From the NCBI GenBank assembly GCA_937890245.1, contig CALACF010000215.1, positions 1-6,536 on the forward strand: a DNA stretch of 6,536 nt, given 5' to 3'. Positions 1 to 5,393 of the stretch are shown here, piece by piece. This stretch comes from an uncultured Flavobacteriales bacterium (GTDB lineage: Bacteria; Bacteroidota; Bacteroidia; Flavobacteriales_D; Sanyastnellaceae). Within the stretch, counting starts at the first letter, position 1. Every line of letters begins with the position of its first letter. The position numbers were made by a program, and so were the translations under genes. Below the pieces are notes generated by a model. It was not told where the DNA came from. It saw nothing but the letters and a program-made list of their open reading frames with translations, and searched no databases.

Positions 1-606
1 GGCGACCTGGCCTTGACGGGCCGCTTCATTCGTGGACATATCCTGGCGGCGCGGCCGGGGCACAAGCACAACGTAGCCTTTGCCCAGCTGCTCAAGAAGA
101 AAATCACGGCTGCCACCGCGGTGCCGACCTACGATCCGGGCGCTGAGCCTGTGATGGACATCTTGCAAATCGAGAACCTCCTGCCCCACCGCTACCCATT
201 CTTGATGGTGGACCGCATTATCGAGCGCACCGAATCGACCATCATCGGCGTGAAAAACGTCACGATGAATGAGCCGTTTTTCCAAGGTCATTTTCCTGGG
301 AATCCTGTGATGCCTGGCGTTCTGCAGGTCGAATCGATGGCTCAAGTGGGCGGCGTGTTTGCCCTGAGCGGCGTTGACGACCCCGAAAACTGGTCGACGT
401 ATTTCTTGAAAATTGACAAGGTGCGTTTCAAGCGCAAGGTCATTCCAGGTGACACAATTTTGTTCAAGCTGACCTTGGCCTCGCCGATTCGCCGCGGGAT
501 AGTCCATATGAAAGGCAAGGCATATGTGGGCCAACATCTGGTATCCGAAGCCGAACTGATCGCGCAAATTGTCCGAGACCGCCAACCTGAAACAACCGAA
601 GCGTAA
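1..606 (+). CDS. lpxC/fabZ: Bifunctional LpxC/FabZ fusion (UDP-3-O-acyl-GlcNAc deacetylase / 3-hydroxyacyl-ACP dehydratase), 3' part only
   Basis: The reading frame is open from base 1, so the gene starts upstream; 201 residues are visible. Residues 1-34 are the end of the LpxC domain: GDLAL, then RPGHKHN with the His (residue 21) that matches the catalytic His265 of E. coli LpxC. After a linker of about 18 residues, a complete FabZ hot-dog domain runs from residue 52: LLPHRYPFLMVDR, then GHFPGNPVMPGV, with the catalytic pair His97 and Glu111 spaced 14 apart as in FabZ enzymes. LpxC performs the committed deacetylation of lipid A synthesis; FabZ dehydrates 3-hydroxyacyl-ACP for fatty acid synthesis. 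The fusion is typical of Bacteroidota. An in-frame ATG at 154 could in principle start a separate FabZ, but the open frame across the linker argues for one fused polypeptide. Its stop overlaps the lpxA start (TAATG), so the two genes are probably translationally coupled. Confidence 0.96.
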   Translation, partial: GDLALTGRFIRGHILAARPGHKHNVAFAQLLKKKITAATAVPTYDPGAEPVMDILQIENLLPHRYPFLMVDRIIERTESTIIGVKNVTMNEPFFQGHFPGNPVMPGVLQVESMAQVGGVFALSGVDDPENWSTYFLKIDKVRFKRKVIPGDTILFKLTLASPIRRGIVHMKGKAYVGQHLVSEAELIAQIVRDRQPETTEA

Positions 607-1403
607 TGTCTATTGAATTGATGCCGGGCATTTCCGCCCATGCCGTTGTGCACCCGGATGCGCAGATTGGTCGGGGGGTGACGATTGAACCCTTTACAAC
701 GGTTTCCGCAGACGTGGTGATCGGTGATGACACGTGGATCGGACCGAACGCCGTGATCATGGACGGGAGCCGGATTGGCAACCGTTGCCGGATTTTTCCG
801 GGCGCTGTGATTGGAGGGATTCCCCAGGACCTGAAGTACCAAGGCGAGCCGACGACGGCTGAGATTGGAGATGACACTACGATCCGGGAGTTCTGCACCA
901 TCAACCGCGGGACCCTCGACCGGATGAAATCGAAGGTGGGCTCGCATTGCTTGCTGATGGCCTACACCCACGTTGCCCATGACGCGTTCATCGGGGACCA
1001 TTGCGTGATTGCCAATTGTGCCAATATTGCAGGACATGTCACGATCGAAGACTGGGTCGTCATCGAGGGCGTGGTCGCCATTCAACAGTTTGTTACCATT
1101 GGAGCGCACGTGTTCGTGGGCGGCGGGTCGCTGGTCCGGAAAAATGTTCCGCCGTACGTGAAGGTGGCCCGCGAGCCGTTGTCTTATATCGGCGTGAATG
1201 CTATTGGGCTGCGGCGCCGAGGCTTTGAAGAGATGTTCGTTCGCGCAGTGGAAGATATCTACCGCACCTTATATGTACACAACGGAAATATGTCACAGGC
1301 GCTGAAGATTGCGGAGCTGGAGCTTCCTCAGAGTGAGGCAAAGGAGACAATCCTCACTTTCATTCGGGCGTCGGACAAGGGCATTGTTCGGGGGCCTCTC
1401 TGA
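606..1403 (+). CDS. lpxA: Acyl-ACP--UDP-N-acetylglucosamine O-acyltransferase (LpxA)
   Basis: LpxA transfers a 3-hydroxyacyl chain from ACP to the 3-OH of UDP-GlcNAc, the first step of lipid A synthesis, in the cytoplasm. The protein has 265 residues (E. coli 262). Residues 1-185 show the hexapeptide pattern of a left-handed beta helix, followed by the helical C-terminal domain with GVNAIGLRRRGF (196-207). Numbering aligns with E. coli without gaps through the active site: His122, catalytic His125 (VAHD) and His144 are present, but E. coli His160 is Gln here (AIQQF). Gly173, the E. coli hydrocarbon-ruler residue, is kept, which suggests a long 3-hydroxyacyl donor rather than the C10 chain used by enzymes with a bulky residue there. 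The ATG overlaps the upstream stop by one base. The neighbour is the fused LpxC-FabZ, so enzymes that compete for the same acyl-ACP are encoded together. Confidence 0.97.
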   Translation: MSIELMPGISAHAVVHPDAQIGRGVTIEPFTTVSADVVIGDDTWIGPNAVIMDGSRIGNRCRIFPGAVIGGIPQDLKYQGEPTTAEIGDDTTIREFCTINRGTLDRMKSKVGSHCLLMAYTHVAHDAFIGDHCVIANCANIAGHVTIEDWVVIEGVVAIQQFVTIGAHVFVGGGSLVRKNVPPYVKVAREPLSYIGVNAIGLRRRGFEEMFVRAVEDIYRTLYVHNGNMSQALKIAELELPQSEAKETILTFIRASDKGIVRGPL

Positions 1404-1407
1404 TATT

Positions 1408-1413
1408 GGGGAG
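1408..1413 (+). promoter_or_regulatory. Ribosome binding site of the ABC ATPase gene
   Basis: GGGGAG lies 5 bases before ATG 1419, in the 15-base gap after lpxA. It favours 1419 over the in-frame ATG at 1458, which has no such signal. Confidence 0.5.
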
Positions 1414-1418
1414 AAGAC

Positions 1419-2075
1419 ATGGGATCGGGAGCCGCGACAATCGATGCTGGCCCAGCAATGGGACTGCAGGCCGTGGGCCTGGGCAAGCGATATGGGCGTG
1501 TCTGGATTTTGCGGGACGTTTCATTTGAACTGGCGCCGGGTGCCCGCATGGTTGTTCGGGGCGGCAATGGAAGCGGCAAGTCTTCTTTGCTGCGGCTGAT
1601 CTGCGGCTTGGACCGTGCATCTGAGGGCATGATTACAGGCGAGGCTGCAGGCCACGACCTATTAACAGCCGAAGAGCTGCCTGACCACATAGCCTACAGC
1701 GCCCCAGACCAACATCTCATCGTCGACCTCACCGCACGGGAGCATCTCGAATTTCACGCCAGATTCCGCGGCTACAAGCCGGGCTTGACAGCCCAACTGG
1801 TTTTGGAGGCTGCGCTGCTTGAGGCGCACGGCGATAAATTGGTAGGCGCCCTGAGCTCGGGGATGCGCCAACGATTGGAATTGGCCATCGCCATGGGCAC
1901 CCGCGCCGAACTGCTCGTACTAGACGAACCCGTGAGCCACTTGGACCGGGCGGGTGTGGATTGGTATGGCAACCTCCAAAAGCGCTGGTGCGCAGGACAA
2001 ACCATCGTCACGGGCAGCAATTACCACGGAGACGAGTACCCAGAAGGGGCCCAATTCCTTGACTTGACGGCCTGA
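1419..2075 (+). CDS. ABC transporter ATP-binding protein, stand-alone
   Basis: A single nucleotide-binding domain of 218 residues, with no membrane segment and no permease gene in the window. Motifs in order: Walker A GGNGSGKS (48-55), the Q-loop region YSAPDQHL (93-100), signature LSSGMRQR (145-152), Walker B ELLVLDEP (164-171) and D-loop SHLD (173-176). The switch-His position appears to be Ser200 in VTGSNYHGDEY, so the usual H-loop His is missing, although His203 lies nearby. By general appearance it belongs to the small CcmA-like exporter ATPases, but the substrate cannot be read from the sequence. The start at 1419 has a good GGGGAG; Met14 (base 1458) is an alternative, because homologous domains usually begin a few residues before the GKRYG motif. 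It sits 15 bases after lpxA and is very likely co-transcribed with it. A role in envelope lipid handling would be a guess from position only. Confidence 0.9.
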   Translation: MGSGAATIDAGPAMGLQAVGLGKRYGRVWILRDVSFELAPGARMVVRGGNGSGKSSLLRLICGLDRASEGMITGEAAGHDLLTAEELPDHIAYSAPDQHLIVDLTAREHLEFHARFRGYKPGLTAQLVLEAALLEAHGDKLVGALSSGMRQRLELAIAMGTRAELLVLDEPVSHLDRAGVDWYGNLQKRWCAGQTIVTGSNYHGDEYPEGAQFLDLTA

Positions 2076-2078
2076 ACC

Positions 2079-2127
2079 AACGGGCAGACGGCCCGTTCCG
2101 TAGAAATCAACTGACTTGTTTTTCTAC
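2079..2127 (+). terminator. Two small hairpins after the lipid A operon, possible weak terminator
   Basis: The first hairpin pairs aacgggc (2079-2085) with gcccgtt (2091-2097) around a 5-base loop and starts 4 bases after the ABC ATPase stop. The second pairs gtagaaa (2100-2106) with tttctac (2121-2127) around a 14-base loop, its 3' arm lying in a T-rich stretch (2119-2123). No T run follows the first stem directly, so intrinsic termination here would be weak. Confidence 0.35.
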
Positions 2128-2132
2128 CCTAA

Positions 2133-2160
2133 TTGGCTTACACACTGACACTTACGCTCG
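2133..2160 (+). promoter_or_regulatory. Weak candidate Bacteroidota-type promoter for the T9SS cargo gene
   Basis: TTG at 2133-2135, then 17 bases, then TACGCTCG at 2153-2160. This fits the -33 TTG / -7 TAnnTTTG pattern of Bacteroidota at the TTG and 4 of the 6 fixed -7 bases. It would give an untranslated leader of about 80 bases. A further -7-like GAATTTTG at 2181-2188 lacks a TTG at the right distance. The gene must have a promoter in this 171-base spacer if the upstream hairpins stop transcription, but the exact site is uncertain. Confidence 0.2.
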
Positions 2161-2246
2161 TCCATGTGAAAATACTTAAAGAATTTTGAAACTGTTTGAC
2201 AGGCGACGACGTAAAGGAGCGACGAATCCCATCAACAAAAATCATC

Positions 2247-3527
2247 ATGTTTCAATTCAATATCCCTTCAATTGCGCTCAGCGCAGCCCTTCTTATTCCC
2301 GGTGCACTTGCAGCTAGCAATGACGACTGCTCTACACACCAGGAAAACAAGAACACGACGATCTCCGTACAAAACGGATCGCTCACCCAGTCCTTTCCAG
2401 TTTGCGAAAAAGGACTGATTAAGTCTATCGAAATCGACGCCTCTGTGGAGTTCACAGGTGAAAGCCCAGTCCGCATCGAAATCCTTGACGAGTCTGGCAA
2501 CACAGTGGCAGAGCGCTTGCTGTATGCAGACGAAGTCGAAGACGGACTCAGCATGCACGGACTCAATATCCACACAGCTGGCAACACGCAAATGACACTC
2601 AAAGTGGGTGCCGATCAGTTTGTTAAAGTGATCTTTGACGCTACAACTACGAGCAACAGCTTCGTAGGCAGCATGTCTGTAGACGGCGAGAGCCAGAACC
2701 AGAACATCGCCTTTGGAGTCGATATCGACGCGTTCATTTACTCAGCCATCGGTGGTGTCATCGAAAACGGCAGCAACATAGACAACTGGGTGCAAACTGA
2801 GAACGTCGACTTCCATGCAGAAGGAGAATGTCAGTACAAGCAGATCACCAGCTCTGGTGTGATGGCTTTCGAAGGCACGACCCTAACGCAGAGCTTCAAG
2901 GCTTGTTCACGAGGTGAGCTGACCGAGTTCGCCATCAGCGCGGCCTATGTTGAGCCAGGCAAGGACTTCAGCTACTCTGTTTTGAACACCGACTTCAACT
3001 TGGTCTGCGAAGGTGTCTTCACTTCGGACAACCTTTCTGAAGGCGTGCTGCGCATTCCTCTCTGTGAGGAGAATGTTCGCACCGGCATGCGCTTCTTCAT
3101 CCGCATCGGAGTTGACACCGACGAGCGCATCGCTCTGCACGTAACAGCCAACAACAATGAGTTCGTAGGCAAGATGTACGTCAACGGTCAGCCACAGCCT
3201 TTGAACTTGACGTTCTCTGCCGGTGTAGACGTGGCCTTGGCCTCTCTTGATGCAGCCCAGGACTATGCCAAAGTGACCACGATGGAAGCTTACCCTGTGC
3301 CTTTCGGAACAGAGTTGAACATCGCTGTGAACGGTGAGATCGCACAAGGTGCTTCCCTCGAGTTGATCGACAGCCGCGGAAACGTGCACTACGCTGTATC
3401 ACTCGCTTCTAGCGAGAAAGGCGCCCGCTTGAACATGGTCGGCTTGAGCAACATGGTGCGCGGTGTTTACGCCCTGCGCTTGATCAACGGCCGTGAGGTC
3501 ATCACGATGCAAGTGATCAAGAAGTAA
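2247..3527 (+). CDS. Secreted protein with two tandem copies of an unrecognised domain and a T9SS type A sorting domain
   Basis: A protein of 426 residues with no function I recognise. Residues 1-22 form a signal peptide: a hydrophobic core, then ALA before Ala23. Two related domains follow, about 28-163 and 195-330, in register at a constant offset of 167: SLTQSF/TLTQSF (45, 212), FVGSMSVDG/FVGKMYVNG (139, 306), and a Cys pair 25 apart in each (28/53, 195/220). The second copy adds Cys254 and Cys273. Residues 349-426 match a T9SS type A C-terminal domain: YPVPFGTELNIAV, LIDSRGNV, RGVYALRLINGREV and a terminal KK. Such cargo crosses the inner membrane by Sec and the outer membrane by T9SS, and is then often fixed to the cell surface. 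ATG 2247 is chosen because it places the signal peptide at the N-terminus and follows an A-rich stretch; TTG 2196 would add 17 charged residues. The gene is less GC-rich than its neighbours. An adhesin or surface-layer role is possible but unproven. Confidence 0.85.
   Translation: MFQFNIPSIALSAALLIPGALAASNDDCSTHQENKNTTISVQNGSLTQSFPVCEKGLIKSIEIDASVEFTGESPVRIEILDESGNTVAERLLYADEVEDGLSMHGLNIHTAGNTQMTLKVGADQFVKVIFDATTTSNSFVGSMSVDGESQNQNIAFGVDIDAFIYSAIGGVIENGSNIDNWVQTENVDFHAEGECQYKQITSSGVMAFEGTTLTQSFKACSRGELTEFAISAAYVEPGKDFSYSVLNTDFNLVCEGVFTSDNLSEGVLRIPLCEENVRTGMRFFIRIGVDTDERIALHVTANNNEFVGKMYVNGQPQPLNLTFSAGVDVALASLDAAQDYAKVTTMEAYPVPFGTELNIAVNGEIAQGASLELIDSRGNVHYAVSLASSEKGARLNMVGLSNMVRGVYALRLINGREVITMQVIKK
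2328..3236 (+). repeat. Two tandem protein-level domain copies in the T9SS cargo
   Basis: Copy 1 covers about bases 2328-2735 and copy 2 about 2829-3236, joined by a linker of about 31 residues. Matching landmarks (TQSF, a Cys three residues later, FVGxM, and GVD near the end) all sit 167 residues apart. DNA identity between the copies is visibly low, so this is an old duplication and not a recent or unstable repeat. Confidence 0.75.
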
Positions 3528-3582
3528 GCCCTGCGAAACTTCTAAACTGAACGAAGGTTCAGGTATTAATCTAAGAACAACT

Positions 3583-3614
3583 AAAACGGAGGCCCGCAGG
3601 CCTCCGTTTTTTTT
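3583..3614 (+). terminator. Strong rho-independent terminator between convergent genes
   Basis: A 12-base-pair perfect stem (3583-3594 with 3599-3610, GC-rich core cggaggcc/ggcctccg) closes a CGCA tetraloop and runs into eight T residues (3607-3614). It ends the T9SS cargo transcript. Four A residues on the 5' side give a short T run on the other strand, so it may also serve the converging DUF4301 gene, which stops at 3653. A smaller hairpin, ctgaac/gttcag around GAAG at 3547-3562, lies between the stop codon and the terminator. Confidence 0.93.
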
Positions 3615-3652
3615 GCGTCATGGTGGCAGCTTGACGGCTTCTTGGTTTCGCA

Positions 3653-4936
3653 TCAACCTTGGTGCGCCGGTCCCGACAGGTCGAGCACCGTTTTCACAGG
3701 TGCAAAGGTCTCAGTTGGTACTTCTACCATGAGCGTATTCCAACGCCCCATCCCGCCGTTCCAGAGCCCCGGGCGCTCGAGTCCTTTGAGTGGTCGGCCC
3801 TTGTATGTCTTGTCGACGTGTAGCCATCGGCTGTTGTCAATCCAGTCGTTCAAATCATAGCCCTGACCGCACAACACCATATCCACCGGATTGAAGTGTG
3901 TGGCGGTTTGGAGCAGTTGCTCACACTCTGTACCGAGCTCAGCCCGTTCGATAATTTGAGGCGTAGCAAGGCCCTGGTTGTTTCGGACCCAGAACGGGCC
4001 GCCGCCGGGTTGGCCCTCGTTGCGTACGACCCCGACGATGCGGAATGGTCGGTCGAGCAGGTCGATGAGCGCCTGGGGGTCGAGGGCGGGCGCATTTTCG
4101 GGGGCGTTTGTGGGGGCACTAAATCCCATCGCGAGCCACTTCTGGGCGGCGGCAGTTTCTGGGTGAGGGCCTTCGAGGGCCCGCAACGCTTCTTGTTTGG
4201 CCGCCATGACGTGGGCGGCGAGCCCGAGGAGCCGACGGCGCGAGGCGATGGCAGGGGCCTGCTTGCTGACGGGCTGGACATTGTCGATGTTGACCACCGA
4301 AATGAAAGCGGTGTCCAGGGCGTTTAAGTTGGCGATCAGGGCGCCATGGCCGCCTGGGCGAAGTAGCAGTTGGCCTGAATCGTCGAGAAAGCGCGAACCA
4401 TCTAAGGCCTGTGCAATCGTCTGTGTGCTCGAAAGCTGGACGCTGTTTCTCATCGGGACGCCCGCGCTTTCCGCAGCCGCCTCGAGGTCTGCCAACCAAG
4501 CGGGTGCATCCGCTCCCACCTCTGGGAGGGTGAACATCAACGGGGCGCCTGGCAAGGTGGCTGCCCATTGTGTGAGTTGGTCGGCAAAGGCGGTCCTGCC
4601 GCCTGCATGGAAGGGCACTGCGCCCTTTGGGAGGGCAGCCCAATCTTGTGACGCATCCCCCAGCAACGCCTCAACGGCCGCTTGGTACTGCGCCTGAATG
4701 CTCGGATCATCTGACTGCAGGCCGGCGAACATGCGCGACGCCGCACCTGAAGCGGGGATGAAGCGCAAGGTCTCCAATGGGTTCAACTGGGCAAAGGCCG
4801 CATCAGACAAATGAGCCAATGCTTCAGAAAACTGGAGGATGCCATGCCCAATCGTACAAGGCGCATCGACTGCGATGGCCGATTTGGGTGCGTTCAGAAG
4901 TGCCCACTGCTGCTCGATGTCATTGCCCACTTGCAT
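3653..4936 (-). CDS. DUF4301 family protein, nucleotidyltransferase-like motifs
   Basis: A protein of 427 residues recognised as DUF4301, a family of unknown function found mainly in Bacteroidota. Conserved blocks: FIPASGAASRMF (59-70), RPGGHGALIANLN (193-205), VVNIDNV (214-220), VRNEGQPGGGPFWV (304-317) and a C-terminal block with GYDLNDWID (359-367), HVDKTYKGRPLKGLERPG (373-390) and WNGGMGRWNTLMVEVP (392-407). The first block resembles the Gly-rich nucleotide loop of sugar-nucleotide pyrophosphorylases, and the GGHGAL and NIDN blocks resemble their uridine and metal-binding loops. A nucleotidyltransferase role is my inference and the substrate is unknown. No signal peptide or membrane segment is seen, so it should be cytoplasmic. 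The start has no clear Shine-Dalgarno. The gene lies 64 bases after the Hpt gene on the same strand, so they may be co-transcribed. Confidence 0.82.
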   Translation of the reverse strand: MQVGNDIEQQWALLNAPKSAIAVDAPCTIGHGILQFSEALAHLSDAAFAQLNPLETLRFIPASGAASRMFAGLQSDDPSIQAQYQAAVEALLGDASQDWAALPKGAVPFHAGGRTAFADQLTQWAATLPGAPLMFTLPEVGADAPAWLADLEAAAESAGVPMRNSVQLSSTQTIAQALDGSRFLDDSGQLLLRPGGHGALIANLNALDTAFISVVNIDNVQPVSKQAPAIASRRRLLGLAAHVMAAKQEALRALEGPHPETAAAQKWLAMGFSAPTNAPENAPALDPQALIDLLDRPFRIVGVVRNEGQPGGGPFWVRNNQGLATPQIIERAELGTECEQLLQTATHFNPVDMVLCGQGYDLNDWIDNSRWLHVDKTYKGRPLKGLERPGLWNGGMGRWNTLMVEVPTETFAPVKTVLDLSGPAHQG

Positions 4937-4959
4937 GGGCCGAATCTACGAAGCAAGAC

Positions 4960-4990
4960 GGCCACAGCCGAAGCGGCATGGCCAGCTGTG
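4960..4990 (-). other. Overlapping alternative hairpins between the Hpt and DUF4301 genes
   Basis: Two mutually exclusive stems are possible. One pairs ggcca (4960-4964) with tggcc (4979-4983), plus an inner gccg/cggc stem and a 3-base loop. The other pairs cacagc (4963-4968) with gctgtg (4985-4990). Read on the minus strand, no T run follows, so this is not a standard terminator. It could be chance in GC-rich sequence, or an attenuation or mRNA-processing element. Confidence 0.25.
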
Positions 4991-5000
4991 AACCCGAGCG

Positions 5001-5342
5001 CTAGAGCTGCTTGTCTAGCTCGGCCAGGGAGGCGTCCAAGAGCGCGCGTGCGGCAATCAAAAGCTCTTCTATGCCCGCATCTGAAGCCCCGTGGCGCGAA
5101 CGCGTTTCAAGGTCGAGCACGATGCCGTGTAAGTTGCCCATACCCAGCATGGAGAGCCCCGATTTTGCCTTGTGCGCAAGGGGGTGAATGCTGCGCCAAT
5201 CGCCATTGGCATAACGCAACTCCATCTGCTCGAGATAGCCTGGAATCTGCCCGCGGAAAAGGCCCAAGATCAAATCGACCATGCGGTCATTGCCTTGGAA
5301 CACCTGGTGCAGATAGGATAAATCGAACAATGGAGTGGACAC
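5001..5342 (-). CDS. Stand-alone Hpt (histidine phosphotransfer) domain protein
   Basis: A 113-residue protein read from GTG 5342, consisting of a single Hpt four-helix domain. The motif LAHKAKSGLSMLGM carries the expected phospho-acceptor His (residue 57) and the Lys three positions later (residue 60). Family knowledge: Hpt proteins relay phosphate between response-regulator receiver domains in phosphorelays. The frame stays open upstream to an ATG at 5471, but that start would add 43 residues with no Hpt similarity and overlap the start of galE by 78 bases on the opposite strand. GTG 5342 gives the usual length and clears galE. No ATG lies in frame between the two. No histidine kinase or receiver gene is in the window, so its partners are elsewhere. 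DUF4301 follows after 64 bases. Confidence 0.8.
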   Translation of the reverse strand: MSTPLFDLSYLHQVFQGNDRMVDLILGLFRGQIPGYLEQMELRYANGDWRSIHPLAHKAKSGLSMLGMGNLHGIVLDLETRSRHGASDAGIEELLIAARALLDASLAELDKQL

Positions 5343-5393
5343 ATGCGCGTATACGGGGGCGCTTGTTAAAGGTTTCGCCCCATTTTCGCAGGG
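5343..5393. promoter_or_regulatory. Short divergent spacer between the Hpt gene and galE
   Basis: Only 51 bases separate the chosen Hpt start from the galE start, so any promoters for the two genes must overlap here or lie within the neighbouring coding sequence. For galE, TTG at 5363-5365 and CATTTTCG at 5381-5388 weakly resemble -33/-7 elements, but with a short 15-base spacing. No convincing promoter was found on the minus strand. Confidence 0.3.

Noticed and set aside
342..1109. Long minus-strand open frame (255 codons) across the lpxC/fabZ-lpxA junction
   Set aside because: It lies antisense to two clearly conserved genes, and its translation shows no domain or family pattern.
2196..2201. 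TTGACA resembling a sigma-70 -35 box
   Set aside because: No -10 element at the proper distance, and Bacteroidota do not use this consensus.
2196..2246. TTG start at 2196 for the T9SS cargo, preceded by no ribosome site; AAAGGAG at 2213-2219 as a Shine-Dalgarno
   Set aside because: The TTG start would bury the signal peptide behind 17 charged residues, and the AAAGGAG lies 27 bases before ATG 2247, too far to act as its ribosome site.
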